Positions 12,499 through 24,201 of a stretch of 64,000 nt of DNA are shown here, piece after piece. The notes below the pieces were generated by a model. That model saw only the letters and a list, made by a program, of their open reading frames with translations, did not search any database and had not been told where the DNA came from. Origin of the DNA: Tenebrio molitor (Eukaryota > Arthropoda > Insecta > Coleoptera > Tenebrionidae). Position numbers and translations under genes: made by a program. The stretch lies in the NCBI RefSeq assembly GCF_963966145.1, contig NC_091047.1, forward strand, positions 18,352,001 through 18,416,000. The letters run 5' to 3'. The stretch's first letter is position 1. Each line of letters starts with the position of its first letter.

Positions 12499-13614
12499 TA
12501 TAACAAGATAACGATATGAGTAATAAAAAATAAATGCCTATTTTCTGGCTACATTACCTAATGCTAAAAAATAAGAAATATTTTTCACGTTGTGTGGGAA
12601 TTTAGAAAAAATAATACACCCTGGTTGAAACATTTTACAGACAGGCACGCTAATAACGAAGAAGCATTCATAATCACAACAATGCAAAACTGAAAGCGTA
12701 ACGCAAGCTCTTCTTGTTATTTTTAATTCTAGAAATATAAATGTGTTATTTTCAGTGCAATTTTAAATGTCAGTAATAATGATGTTATTATTAGCTGTAA
12801 ACTGAGGCATAACCTGTCAGACTCATGCTATAGTAAAATAAATTATAAAACAATCAAATGATAAAAATCATTCCCACTGTGGTTTTTAACATAAAAAAGA
12901 ACTAAGTATAGATTTACTAAGAAATAAGGTAAGTAGGTTGTATGCTGATGATAAGTGAAACTGTTTTATTTTTAGTTTCAAAGGTATCCTTGGCAGAAAG
13001 AGATTTTCAAAGTAATAAATAGGAAAAGATGAATCATTTTAAACACGACTACAAATTTTGTCACCTATAATAAATTAAGCTACTGCTGTGGAATATTGAA
13101 ATAATGGAAATATTTTCTTTATTCTTTTTCTTATCTTATCATGATATCTATTAAGAACTGAATTCGAAACTAAACAATGTCTCGATAGATAATTAAATTA
13201 ATTAATATTTTGCGTTTAAACTCAAATGTTTTTTTAAGTTTTACTATGGGGCCTTCAAATAAATATATATTTAGAGTAGGCGTAGGAGACATTCTAATTC
13301 TTTTAACAGTGTAAAGTAATTTTTGTAGGTAACAATTATTCTCCGGAGTTGCATAGTAAGCTTTTTCCCAATTTCATATTGTCATATTCCGTGGAGGGAG
13401 AATAGGGAGAATGCATTACAAAAATTTAAAATATTTTCTAACCTAATTTTATTTCGTTAAAATGTCAGGCGTTTCTTGTGTCATTTTCTACGCTGGAAAA
13501 ATGTTGCAAACAATTGAATTTCCATAGGTTGCTCTAAATATAAATTTATTTGAAGGCCGGTTATAATTTTGACAAAAAAAAGTTGGAACATTGCTGCAAT
13601 AGCTATTTATGTAA
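12499..13614. other. AT-rich sequence without recognised features
   Basis: No coding, RNA or repeat signal could be supported. Confidence 0.4.
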
Positions 13615-13670
13615 AGTAGAACTCCGATTATCCGAATCAATTGGGACCGCACCCTATTTGGATAATTGAA
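13615..13670. repeat. Tigger/pogo-like terminal repeat fragment
   Basis: The sequence ..CCGATTATCCGAATCAATTG.. followed by ..TATTTGGATAATTGAAG.. resembles the TIR region of pogo/Tigger-type elements, which characteristically read as two head-to-head TTATCCGAA words. Only one end is seen. Confidence 0.4.
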
Positions 13671-13713
13671 GAAATCACCAAACAGGTAATTTCTTAGGAA
13701 AAAATAGTATATT

Positions 13714-13828
13714 ATATCATTAAAAGAGTAGAAGTGTCTCTTTTTGTGGTAAGCCGAGAGATTGAAGACCGAAACGCAGTTGAGGTCGACAACTAAGCGA
13801 AGCACAAAAAGAGCTACTCTGAATGATA
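13714..13828. repeat. CGAG-type hairpin
   Basis: Arms of about 30 bp (..AAAGAGTAGAAGTGTCTCTT.. and ..AAAGAGCTACTCTGAATGAT..) enclose a loop that reads ..GCCGAGAGATTG..GAGGTCGACAAC... The arms differ from the other hairpins of this group. Length and loop style are shared. Confidence 0.5.
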
Positions 13829-13849
13829 CATACTATTTTATCTTTTTAT

Positions 13850-14212
13850 TATTTATTATTATTGGTGACGGCTAACAGGCTAGACGCCCAATCAGAAGCC
13901 CTCCCCAAAAAAAAAACGATATAAAAAACACAATCACAACATTCACAACACAACAACCATTACACCCAGAGCATCCCAACACTCAAGCTACAACTACCGA
14001 ACACTCGTCTAATTAGGATCGCCCTGGTTCACGAGGAGATGGAGAAGAATTTTTTGATTTGCGATATGGTTGCAACAAAAAATATCGATGTGGGGTTCGA
14101 CACTCTGGTAATTGCGCAGCATTCGAGTGACAGGTGACTTGAGCCCGATGTCCGTGTGACGCTGACCTATCTTCAAACGGATCACACAAAAAAAAATCGA
14201 ACATGAACTCAT
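13850..14212 (-). mobile_element. Probable LINE 3' end with (TAA)n tail
   Basis: Read on the minus strand, this less AT-biased block ends with ..GTTAGCCGTCACC followed by a TAATAATAAATAATAA tail at about 13861-13845. That is a typical 3' terminus of an insect non-LTR retrotransposon. Two overlapping short minus-strand frames (67 and 63 codons) share the 5' part, but I could not match either to a known LINE domain. The call rests on the tail and on composition. Confidence 0.35.
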
Positions 14213-15196
14213 TTATTTTTCTTTTCCTGCAGTTACAATTTTCAAATTTTAGAGCACTAGTAATTTCTACTTCCCTTGTTATTGATATTTGAAGTTTCGA
14301 TAATATTAATAAAGTCTATAATGTTATCCATTCTATCCGATGTACTTTCTGGAAATTTCTACGTAAAACTTTCCCAAAATGGTGAATGATCGCGATTTGT
14401 AATTTTTAGTGTCCTGAACTTTTACTACGATAGCAGAGCCCAAGTCTTCGATATCTCTCATTGTCAAGTTTGATATTTCATGGCATCGAAACCGGTCACA
14501 CTTAGTGGCAAGTAAGACCTAACCTACAATTATAATTTATAATTCTTCCTCTAGCGAACTCAGAAATTTTACCTATGTAGCCAGAAACTTTGCATCAGGA
14601 GCAATTATGTAGAAATCATACACTTTTCGCCCGGGACTGTGGTCGGATTAGATCTACATTTCGTGCCGTGCATTTCGTTTTCTAACAGTACACACTTATA
14701 TATACTTCAGATGTTCGCTAAATGCAACAAACGTTATCAAAACGTAAATAGCAAACGATTACAACTTACAACTGTTTACCTAACACTGAAGGGAAATCTT
14801 GCGATATTTTTAACATTTGTTTGACATCTGATCTGACATCCATGAACACTTTCACTACGATTTTTCGTTTAAAAAAGTGCTACTTTTTATCATCCATTTA
14901 ATAGTCTCTACTGCGTCTTTGTTTCTGTATTTTAACCAGTGAAATTAATCAAAAATGTACCATGTGACACGTGAATTGTATTCTCGGACTAACTTTTTTT
15001 TTTTAAATTTTAATTATGCTATATGGAATTAAATTGAGAAAACCGAGGGATCTTTATTTATATAGGTACAAACTGGTACGAAAACTTTTTGTTTGAGATG
15101 TTTTCTATCAAATTGAAAATTTTAGGTTGAATTGACTGGACTAGTGTCTATCAATGAGTGTACGCGCGATTAGTTTGGGTGCATAATGCACATGTA
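14213..15196. other. AT-rich sequence without recognised features
   Basis: Only short frames are present, with no recognisable domain. No repeat family from elsewhere in the window occurs here. Confidence 0.4.
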
Positions 15197-15556
15197 CAGG
15201 TTTATTCTAAATGATTGTAGTCCAAGTAGGCGTAAAAAGTGAATGTAAAACTTATGGTTGCCGCTCCGTATAAAAAAAATCAAAATGATGTAAATAATTG
15301 AGTACACATTGTTCACACACAGGAGTTAAATTGGGTGCAAGACAACTCAATATTTTTAGAATTGATGCTAAACAACTCAACATTTTAGGATTCAATAGTT
15401 AATTTAAAGAAATAAATAAAATTCTCATCACCGCACTTTTACCTAAAAAATGACAGTGACAGCGACAAAAATTGACAGATCACATGAAGGTGGCAAAAAT
15501 TTCATAACATGGGCATGGCCTGCTTCGACTATGTACAATCATTTAGAATAACCCTG
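15197..15556. mobile_element. CAGG-ended MITE (CAGGTTTATTCTAAATGATTG)
   Basis: The ends are CAGG(T)TTATTCTAAATGA.. and the partner ..TCATTTAGAATAACCCTG, flanked by TA (15195-15196 and 15557-15558). The 360-bp interior has no coding potential. The right terminus carries the fuller ACCCTG end shared by the CAGGGTG group. Confidence 0.8.
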
Positions 15557-15840
15557 TATTTTTGGTGATGATTTATTGTTAAAAATCTGAAAATTTAGCA
15601 TATGAATCCTAAAATATGTATAGAGGTATCTGTAGACATAACATATAGTTTTCGTGTCATTACTTCACCCTCACACACCTCCAGCCACCCCTTTAAAATT
15701 TTTAAATGACATTTTTAATTACGGATCATGAAAGACATTTATTTTAGTAAAAAAGTAGCATAGTAGTAAAATGTGTAAAAAAAGTGATAGTCACAAAGGA
15801 AAGTTTTGTAGATATTTGATTTTGAAATTTAATAGTTATT

Positions 15841-15950
15841 TGGATCACAAGTTCAGAAAATGATATTTTGCGATATTGCGTAGCCGAGGCGGTTTAGCCG
15901 AGGCGAAGCAACACGAGCACTCGCAAAACATTTTCTGGACGTGTAATCCA
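15841..15950. repeat. CGAG-type hairpin
   Basis: The arms ..CAGAAAATGATATTTTGCGA.. and ..TCGCAAAACATTTTCTGGAC.. enclose a GC-rich loop with two copies of AGCCGAGGCG and then ACACGAGCACTCG. It sits inside a wider inverted pair (..TTTTTCATGCCG at 15957 and CGGCATGAAAAA at 16172). Confidence 0.55.
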
Positions 15951-15994
15951 CAAAATTTTTCATGCCGACAAATTTAAATCATTTTTAAAAAGTA

Positions 15995-16105
15995 AAAAAT
16001 TTGTTTCACAAGTGGAATCGAACCCGCGACCCACGCGTCCCTGCGCCGAAACGGAGTCCGTTCAATGCTGCCTGCCTATTCTCTAGTCAAGGTCACTTTT
16101 ATAAG
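15995..16105 (-). repeat. tRNA-like (pol III box) sequence, possible SINE head
   Basis: On the minus strand a good B-box (GGTTCGATTCC, about 16024-16014) lies about 50 nt after an A-box-like TAGAGAATAGG. The intervening sequence is GC-rich, as in tRNA-derived SINEs. The arms do not fold into a proper tRNA cloverleaf, because the T-stem pairs poorly, so I do not call a tRNA gene. A degenerate SINE or chance are the alternatives. Confidence 0.3.
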
Positions 16106-16249
16106 TACTAGGCCGGGAATTTTACGTTCCCGGCGGATTTTGAATCATGCAAAACCGTCGATAACGGCCGGCGGCATGAAAAACATATTTTCATCCAATT
16201 TTGAAAAATAAAGTTGGTCTGTTTAGACTGATTAGGGCAATGAAAACTA

Positions 16250-16514
16250 TTGAATAAAGTAATGATTGTGGATAAGTATGGCAACTATGTACGAAAATTT
16301 ATGTGGTATGGATGGGATAGAGTTGACATTTGTATGACATTTCATAAGCGTGCATTTGATTTTTTTTATACCATTGCACATTGATTTGACAATTTTCAAA
16401 ATTGCGCAACTATGAACTGTCAAAGAATTGTCAGCTCTATCCTACCCACACAGTTGCACATAAATTTTCGTACAGAGTTGCCATACTTATCCACAATCAT
16501 TTTGAATCACTCAA
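16250..16514. mobile_element. TTGGGTGATTC MITE, copy 2
   Basis: This copy has an eroded left terminus (TTGAATAAAGTAATGATTG) and an almost intact right one (..GAATCACTCAA, then TA at 16515-16516). The interior words ..AAGTATGGCAACTATGTACG.. and ..GCGTGCATTTGATTTTT.. match copy 1. Confidence 0.85.
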
Positions 16515-16887
16515 TATAATAGTAGTCATTTTGAATATTTTGAACATTTTCTGGTGTTAAACCAGGCCAACTTAATCTGCCCAAATCCATAAAACATTAA
16601 ATATTTTAAATTTCAAAGTCAAATATCTCTAACTATATCAGGTTTTCTTACTTTTCAAACTCATACATGTTTTTAAAAAACATATATCAATCCAAAAACT
16701 GGTAATAAACGGTAATGATAAATATATATAAATCAAATATAATAATTACAGTCAAATGTAAAATAGGAAAAAGAGCTTGATTTTTACTATGAGAATGTTG
16801 TTATTCTATCAAGTAGCGATTCTGATAACGATTTAAGGTGAGATGATTATGAAGAATGTGGAAAAAATAGTCTCTAGACACTATATA

Positions 16888-17797
16888 CAGGGTGTTTTCG
16901 AAGTTGAGGCGTTCCTTTTAACATGTGATAGTATTCGTTGTTCTAAAGAGTTTTAGCTAAAATCACCTTAGTAAAATACGGTACGGAAATGAACATAAAA
17001 TAAATATTTTTTTAAATTTTGAAACAGATACAGGGTGTCCCAAAAATGGTGTACTAACGGTGCACTACGGTGTAGAAGAGACTACCGTAAACGTCAGAAA
17101 AATGTTTAAAAAATTCTATTGGACTTAATTGCTGATTTGGCGGTCCTTGAAAATGGCACTTAACAGGAAAATTATTTTGAAATATATGTATTAAATTGTC
17201 ATGACAGCTACCTCTAGTCGTACATATTATCACAAAGTACAAGATTACTCACTACCAATATCTAATCCTGCACAATAGTGAATTTAGAAGCTTTGGAAGT
17301 CGAAAAAAATATTTTAAATCCACTACGTAACATTGCAAGGTAATGATGTACGAGTACATCTTTGTTTACATTGTATTACCGTTAATAATAATAATAATAA
17401 TAATTCATTTTTTTGTCCGAAAAATTTTTTCCATATTTTTTTCGTGTACATTTAAACATCCTGGATACGGTAGTAAGTAGTTAGTACGCCATTTTTGGGA
17501 CACCCTGTATGTTGCCAATGTATGGGCAACACTATCAGAATGCAGCTGCGTCGTCCAGGGAGTACGCAGAGCGATTACCGGAAAGACTCTATTCTGGGTC
17601 ACATCAGTTTATTAATCTAGTACAGCGGACACTCGGACAGACAGGACCGGACTCAAGATTTTAGAAAACTATAAAAATATACAATCAATTATCTCGGTTA
17701 ATACAAATATTTTACTGAGAAGTTTAGGCTAAAATTCTTAAGAATAATGTCTAGTACCTCGTGTTACAAGGAACGCCTCAACTTCGAAAACACCCTA
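16888..17797. mobile_element. CAGGGTG-ended element (CAGGGTGTTTTCGAAGTTGA) split by another
   Basis: The left end CAGGGTGTTTTCGAAGTTGA pairs with ..TCAACTTCGAAAACACCCTA at the right. TA precedes the left end (16886-16887). The inverted homology continues inward (..AGGCGTTCCTT..). A separate 477-bp element is inserted at 17031-17507. Without it this element would be about 430 bp. Confidence 0.85.
17031..17507. mobile_element. CAGGGTGTCCCAAAAATGG MITE nested in 16888-17797
   Basis: The inverted ends CAGGGTGTCCCAAAAATGG and their complement are flanked by TA on both sides (17029-17030 and 17508-17509). The interior has an (ATA)n microsatellite at 17388-17404. Since it splits the outer element, it inserted later. 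Confidence 0.85.
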
Positions 17798-17799
17798 TA

Positions 17800-18285
17800 C
17801 AGGGTGATTCTGAAATAAGTTTGGAAAAAAAATGTGGAGTATCCTTGACATAAAATAATTCTGCGTAAATGACTTTTGGAGGTGAATTCAAAAGGATGGA
17901 AATTACCCCATATCCTTGTATTTTCGACGGCTATGAATAGGGATAATTTGTCCGAATATATTCACTTCATTAGCAACCATTGTTACATCAACTCCACAAC
18001 AAAGTCGCAAGCACACTGCTTTATAAATGTTTCTATGAAAATGATCGAGAGGAGTAAGGTTACGTTTGTGACTGACGGGCACCTTCGATTATTATTGTTG
18101 CTAAACTACCAAGATAATCAGGTAATCACCTTTAACTCAGCAGTGTACTAGCAATTTTAAGCAAATTTTCGATCATTTGTATCTCGAAAACGAAAAAACT
18201 TTTGTAAGAAAATTTTTTTGTCTCTGATTTCTTCTCATCACCAATTACCGGGTTTTTTTTCCAAACTTATTTCAGAATCACCCTG
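17800..18285. mobile_element. CAGGGTGATTCTGAAATAAG MITE
   Basis: The inverted ends CAGGGTGATTCTGAAATAAG..CTTATTTCAGAATCACCCTG are flanked by TA, and the left TA is shared with the end of the neighbouring element. The 91-codon plus-strand frame at 17876 lies wholly inside and has no recognisable domain. Confidence 0.85.
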
Positions 18286-18287
18286 TA

Positions 18288-18738
18288 TAGACGACTAACT
18301 AATATCTTTTTTTACAAAAATATTTTTGTTACTTGATATGTTCTACTTTATTATTTTTTTAACCTTAGATAAAAGATAACGTAATTAGTGTTGCTAGAGT
18401 TTCAAAAGAACTTTAGTCACCTCCCCTGTACTTACCTCATATTCTGGAAAAACAACACTGTTAAAAATCATCAAATCTGTCGCTTTTGCTGTATAGCAAC
18501 CCGTACCTACAAACTTACACTATTAGAACTTAATAAAAGTTTGTTTATACTTTATGTTACTTAAAAGAATCAATAAATAAAATATATGTATTGCAATAAC
18601 CAGTGTTGAAATAAATTTGTGGTCAAGCAGGTCGTAATCTTCTATCTTTTCTAAATATTTTAGTTGACAGATGCTTCAGATCCATAATCTCATTTTGACC
18701 ATCCCTTCACTTGTTGTGATAAATGACAAATTGTATAT
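18288..18738. other. AT-rich sequence without recognised features
   Basis: Nothing identifiable lies between two transposons. Confidence 0.4.
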
Positions 18739-19769
18739 ACCATTCACGATGTTTTGGCATAAGGGGAGGCTATGATTTCATTTTTTAACGTTGGATACAT
18801 GTTTGATTTCTGTCATCTCTGCTGTCACTAAAGTGCCTGACATGCGGACCTATCAAAATGAACGTAACATGTTGCCGAATTTACCGTAATCATAATTAAG
18901 CGACTTTAAAACGTATTGATGGTGTTTGTATTAGACTGCAGGATATATTTTCAGTAAGTTACAATGAAGTCAAGTTTTTTTTTTGTGTATAAATTGAATC
19001 GTAGGTGAGTACAAGATAAATATGTAGCAGGAAGAAACAACGACCCAATTGAAATGGCACAGGGTTTTTGTAACACCTATTATAACTTCGCGATAGAGTT
19101 GTGAATTTATGGCTTGATCCTGTGATTGATATTGTGAAGAACTTATTTCGGAAGATTGGGCAAAATTAATGTGAAATCTTTCATTTGAAAACGTTCTTCC
19201 TTTAATAATTTCATTAGGAGAATTTGACTCGGAATTTGATTGGGATTTTGATGCAGGTAATGATTCAGAATTTACTAATGAAATTATGGAAGTTGAATAG
19301 TTTTGTTCTTTTTTGTCATAGACAATGGGTGTGTAAATATTTTGCAGAAAGATTCGAATAAAGTAAGGCTTAATAAGTAGGTACAAGATTTTATACAATC
19401 TAGTTTTAGGAATGTTTTGGTTAAAATGAAAAATTCATTGAGAAGTTACTAACTGGTTGGTTAAGACACTGTATAGGTGGGTTATCTAAGTGGTGCATAA
19501 ATTAACAGGAGCCACTTCGTCTTTCGGTCCCGGTCCCTACTATTCTGTAGTATGTTCAAGTCAGTTTCCTGTTTTGTAAAATTGGATTAAAAATGTGTGA
19601 GTATTGTTCTATTGCAAACTAGTAAAACTGACAACAATGCACTAGACAATGACGCAGTTTATAACCTCAAATTTAGAAAACCATAACCAAATTCAACAGA
19701 CAGGCTTTACTGCCAACTTAAATGCACTTTTTCCACGGCCTCCCCTTATGCCAAAACATCGTGAATGGC
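18739..19769 (-). mobile_element. 1.03-kb DNA transposon, CATTCACGAT ends, copy 1
   Basis: Terminal inverted repeats of about 33 bp (ACCATTCACGATGTTTTGGC.. and its partner at 19735-19769) sit in TATA-rich flanks, probably a TATA target duplication. A minus-strand frame (19398-18970, about 142 codons) encodes a Ser-rich protein containing ..PASKSQSNSES.. and ..GRTFSNERFHIN... The same protein is recognisable in copy 2 (52073-53148). I do not recognise the protein or the superfamily. It is more likely a deleted transposase or captured sequence than a host gene. Confidence 0.8.
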
Positions 19770-20221
19770 ATATAGTTTTCGCTTCATTTTATACAATATG
19801 ATCAACAACAAAAAGTGATAACGGGCGACTATGGAAAGTAAAATTTCTGAAAACGTGCGGCGTAACTTGAACCCTATTTTCAAAATCATCGCTGTTAGGA
19901 TGAATGAAGCTACTCCATATGTTTTCAGAAGCTTTCTTGTCCGCCGTAGTGGAGTCACCTTTTGGATCTTTTTTTTTCTCGATCATATCGTATTATTTTC
20001 CTAACTCTTTTAACAGTTTCTGAAATTCGTATTCGTATTGATGGTTCTCCACTTCCTCTCCTTCCTTCTACACTTCCTGTTTCACGAAATATGTGACAGC
20101 TAATGAAACCAAGTCATGCTTTAACGGAAACAAAAGCGAGCATAAGGCCACTTGACCACAATTTTTTTAAACGCACCTTACTTCCAAATTTCGTTATTTT
20201 TGATAATATTTTTCTGAATTA
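19770..20221. other. AT-rich sequence without recognised features
   Basis: No supported feature was found. A short minus-strand frame overlaps the end of the preceding transposon. Confidence 0.4.
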
Positions 20222-20432
20222 AACTTCGTCCAGCGAGAGACTGGGAGATTTTAAATTGTATTAAATTAACCCAACACTACAAAATGCACTAGAATACATT
20301 CATTAGAGCATAATTTCATGGCAAAAGTGTTACTGCTTGAATGATATATTTCAAATTTTACGTGAGCTAGCTACTCCTTGCTCTACGTAGAATTGACTTT
20401 TATGTCAACCAATCTCTCGCTGGACAAACTAT
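20222..20432. mobile_element. CTTCGTCCAGCGAGAG MITE, copy 1
   Basis: The inverted ends are ..CTTCGTCCAGCGAGAGACTG and ..CAATCTCTCGCTGGACAAAC. The interior (..AACCCAACACTACAAAATGC.., ..TTAGAGCATAATTTCA..) matches the copy at 45581. This copy has about 60 extra bp (20337-20397) that the other lacks. Confidence 0.8.
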
Positions 20433-20831
20433 AGAAGTATATCTTACTATCTTATTTACTTCCTCTTGAAAAGAGATAAATTGGACTGTTTACGTATTCC
20501 CTGTGGACTTTTAAGAGGTCTTGTTTTCTTCTTTTCACTCATTATTTGTGCGTTTCTGGAATCATTGCTTGTCACAAGTTATATTTTAACAGGTAATGTA
20601 CACTCAAGAAAAGAGTAGATTTATCTTATTTCTTCCATCATTATCATCATCATCATCATCAACCTTTTTGTTTTCCGAATTATAAATCGAGTATAAGAAC
20701 GTTCGTAACAATTTGTATAAGTATAATTAACTACATATGGATGGTATGATGCATGTTTGTAATGTTATGGTAGTTAGTGATGGGAGTTGATCATTGCTGC
20801 ATACATAAAGAATTGTAAATGAAAGCCTTAC
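20433..20831. other. Start of neurexin intron 1 (minus strand)
   Basis: This is AT-rich sequence directly 3' of the donor of the neurexin exon on the minus strand. It includes an (ATC)n microsatellite at 20637-20661. No further neurexin exon is recognisable between here and position 1. Confidence 0.5.
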
Positions 20832-21419
20832 CCTATGGTCCTTGGGTCTCGTTTCCTGTCTGCGTGGCGGTCCTCCTTCCACGTCAGGATAAATCAGGTT
20901 GCGAACCGCCCCGACGAATCTCGGTTCAAAAATAACGCTCGGCAGGGCCAGCAATGTCAATTTGGTGTTGTACCAAGTAGGCATTCCTCCGACGAAGACA
21001 TCGGAATTGGTCGCAAACCGGCCAAAGTTGAACTCCTTCCCTCTGGAAGTCCTCATTTGCGACACATTATCAACCGTCAGTATAGTACGGTCCTCGTGTC
21101 TTTGCACATGCACTTTATGCCAATGTCCGTCGTTCAGTTCCCTCCCGACGGTGATGATTTGGGCCCCGCCGCCCAAGTTGTATCGTAAACGGAGCGCTCC
21201 CTCGACGAGCTTGATTTCGAAGAAGTCGTAGGTGCCACCATCGTCGGTGTAAAGCAAAAGCCCATTAGGCTGATCGGTTTTGAACTCGAACTCCAAACTT
21301 CCGTTAGCGCCGCCGCCCCATTTTCTGAACTGAGAGTAAGAGTTGGTGGAACCGTCGAGTAAAAAACCGCTGCAAAAACCGAAGACCGCAAGAACGGCGC
21401 CTAACACCGAAGACCGCAT
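20832..21419 (-). CDS. Nrx-1: Neurexin-1, first coding exon (signal peptide + LNS1)
   Basis: Neurexin is a presynaptic single-pass membrane adhesion protein that binds neuroligins and other partners through LNS (laminin G-like) domains. This exon encodes 196 residues. A hydrophobic signal peptide is at 1-18. An LNS1/LamG domain runs from about 22 to 178, with the diagnostic words FKTDQPNGLLLYTDDGG, NDGHWHKV, LTVDNVSQ, SDVFVGGMP and ALPSVIFEPRF. A basic tail follows. I chose the ATG at 21419 because it opens a good signal peptide. The frame stays open upstream, but that part looks like leader sequence. The exon ends in phase 0 at AGG|GTAAGG. A possible acceptor (..GTCCCTATCAG) lies immediately before the ATG, so the leader may sit on a separate exon. 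Downstream LNS/EGF exons should follow at lower coordinates but are not seen. The frames on the other strand here are antisense artefacts. Confidence 0.93.
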
Positions 21420-22754
21420 TCTGATAGGGACGGGAGCATTAATACACCGCACTTTGATATTGAGATATCGATTTCTCGTATATTTGATATTCGGTATCAC
21501 CAGGCGGGAATATGAGACTGTTCATGGCGTAAGACTATCACACCGACGTTTGACTTCGATTCGGCACTAGGATTGAACTATTTATTTCAGCTACACGTTG
21601 ACTTTTCAGATATGTAAGTTTATTGTCTAAAGAAGATAAGTACTTCACTCCGGTATATTTTTATAACCACACTATAAACAAGTTTTCAACTAATTGCATT
21701 GGTAAGTTTCTGCTAGTCCTTCACTGAAGTACAATTACTGCTATTACCATTATTATTACTATTTTATACTGTTCAAAATAAATACATAAATAATTTATTG
21801 CATCTCTAAGTATTATCTTGAATTTTTTTGTTTATCTACATATAATGCAAAATAATTCATATTTAGCTGCACTTATATTTTCATTTCATTAACAATTTGA
21901 ATGAATCTGTGTATTAATGCATAATATTTGATTTGTTAAATAAAATATGCATCAGTTCCGTTAATAACAATTTTTATCTTTTGGGTGTTAACCTTTTTTT
22001 AATGTTATAATTTCGGCGTTGGAAATGGTCTCGACTCTGGATACGTTAAAAGAAGATGAATGTTGACGGAGTAATTTCAATAGTAAACATCTTCAAAGGA
22101 TTTGTACAGGATTATTATAAATGGTTGTAACATCGTAGTGGAAATTTACCACCTATAATTTTGATGGTAAATTGAAGTCTAAAAGCAAAGGTCTAGACTC
22201 TAGATGATGTAATAGAAAATAAAAAATACTGTCAAAAATAAATTAAACGAAATTACTTCATTTGTTTGCTCCATCGATTAAAATTTAATAACAAATGTAT
22301 TATTCTTGTTCATGACGAAAACATTTTATAACAAAAACAGACGTTTTGTTTTTAAAGTCTGAAAATGTTCACAGTTATGTTTCAGACACTTGATTATTCA
22401 ACGTCGCTTATTTTCAAATATGTTCTGCAACATTGTCTGATTAATATTACAGCACCGTGCAATCTCTTCCAGTCGCTTTTCTAAGCCATTAAATTGTCGT
22501 TTAAACACCTGCCTTAAAAATATCCAAATGACATTGCAAATTGTTTGTGTGCGAGTCGTTCCTTTAAATCTTGAACAATTTCCTCAGATGCTGGAAAAAG
22601 TCTTGAATAAGACGCTTTCACTTACTTAATTAGCTCAGAGCACAATGATTGCAATTTGAAAACTGATAAATAATAAAACCTACAGTGACAAGTGTCAAAT
22701 TTACATTCTAGCACACAAAAATTGAGAAGTGGCAAATCTATGTGTACACTTATA
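21420..22754. other. Neurexin upstream region or 5' intron, AT-rich
   Basis: A few CpGs occur at 21480-21560, so a 5' UTR exon directly adjoining the coding start is possible. Beyond that the sequence is AT-rich with no recognised element. Confidence 0.4.
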
Positions 22755-23220
22755 CAGGGTGATTCATATAGTTTCATAAATATTTTAACCAGTGGCAGAT
22801 TCCGGTCTCAAAAAGCTCTTGACAATAAAATTTTGAGTCGTACATCAAAAATTGGCACAAATTACTATATCGATTCTTTTACTATTAGTAAATGCCATTC
22901 TTCGTCAAATTATTCCATTTTACGTCCAATGTATAACAAATGTTCATGAATGTCATAATAGAAGCAAACAATTGTTGCTATAGAGAAAATATTGGTATTA
23001 TAAAGTTCGCTTTAGTTTCATTTTGACAACAATGCCTGACAGTTTGTTTCAACGTAAAATATTTTCATTTATCTGCAGTTTTTAAAAGGTGGTAGTACAC
23101 TCTTCAACATGCTTTATCTTCAACAATTTTAACTAAGATCCTAGACGTTTTTGTAAGAGTATCTAGGGGTTGAAATCTACCACCGGTTAAAGTTTGTATG
23201 ATACTATATGAATCACCCTG
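22755..23220. mobile_element. CAGGGTGATTCATATAGTTT MITE
   Basis: The inverted ends CAGGGTGATTCATATAGTTT.. and ..TATATGAATCACCCTG are flanked by TA at 22753-22754 and 23221-23222. The subterminal inverted homology (..ACCAGTGGCAGATT.. / ..AATCTACCACCGGT..) extends about 60 bp. Both 5' frames inside are non-coding by appearance. Confidence 0.85.
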
Positions 23221-23589
23221 TAGATTAGTTACTTTCATATTACTACGCGGTTGGTACACATTATTTATCAAATTATTTGTTACTGAGGTCGTTATTAATA
23301 AGTAATAACCAACCACTTCATATTGTAAATTTTACAAAACTGTGTGGTGTAAGTATCTAGGGTTTTAGAACGAGAGCGTAAAGTGAAATCGGAATTATTT
23401 TTTTACATAAAACGAAACAATGCCAAATTAAAAGATGTAAATGTAATGGTAGTAGGGCTAAAATATACAAAAATTGGTATTACGTAACAAATTAATTTGT
23501 GTTAAAGCGACTCTATTTTTTAGTTGTAGGTATTTTGCTTCAAAAGTTTAGAATCAAAGCATAACCTGAATTTATGTTTTACTAGATTT

Positions 23590-23985
23590 GACATATAGTC
23601 TATTTTTTAAACAAAGAACCACAACACCGCAATTTACACCCAAAATAGAGCTGACAACATTGGACACTTTTGACATAGGGTGAAAAATCTCATCATATAA
23701 AAATTGAGGTTATTAGAGATATTAGTAGCGCAGCATGTTAATAAAGTTAATAACAACTAATTTGAGGGTTTAATAATACTTTGCGAGACATTTTTTATTA
23801 CACGTTTAAATTTTAGTTGCGAGTTTGCGTTCTTTCAAGGACATTAAAAATGACAGACGTTGGCTGGTATAGCCAATAGATATCATTAAATTCCCTAAAT
23901 TTAGAAAAAAATTATATTTACAAACCTAAATCAACAGGTCGTGGTTCTTTTTTTTTTTAAATACACTATAAGTATACTCTAGGGA
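23590..23985. mobile_element. Probable MITE with AACCTAAATCAACAGGTCG end
   Basis: The inverted pair ..TTTAAACAAAGAACCAC.. (23607) and ..GTGGTTCTTTTTTTTTTAAA.. (23943) encloses about 330 bp. The word CAAACCTAAATCAACAGGTC next to the right end recurs at 30010 and 42413, which marks it as a repeat family. Confidence 0.5.
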
Positions 23986-24201
23986 AAAAACTTTATGACC
24001 ATATAGAATAAAAGTAAATTAATTTTGACAGTTAAGGATTGTTTTAAAATTCACTATGCGATGCTAAAAACATTTATAATAATCTTGTATATATTCCAAC
24101 TGCTTGCTTTACCATATTGTTAAATTTAGATAGGTATGTCAAAACTTTTGTGTTTTAGATATAAAATAATAACATTCCCAGTGACACAGGCAAACATATA
24201 T

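Noticed and set aside
13488..13805. 105-codon minus-strand frame
   Set aside because: It overlaps a Tigger-like end fragment and a hairpin. The translation has no domain.
16014..16090. A functional tRNA gene
   Set aside because: B-box matches, but acceptor and T stems do not pair, and the A-to-B distance is long. It is kept only as a tRNA-like fragment.
20835..21231. Plus-strand frames of 117 and 110 codons over the neurexin exon
   Set aside because: They are antisense to a clear LNS domain. Composition follows from the coding exon on the other strand.
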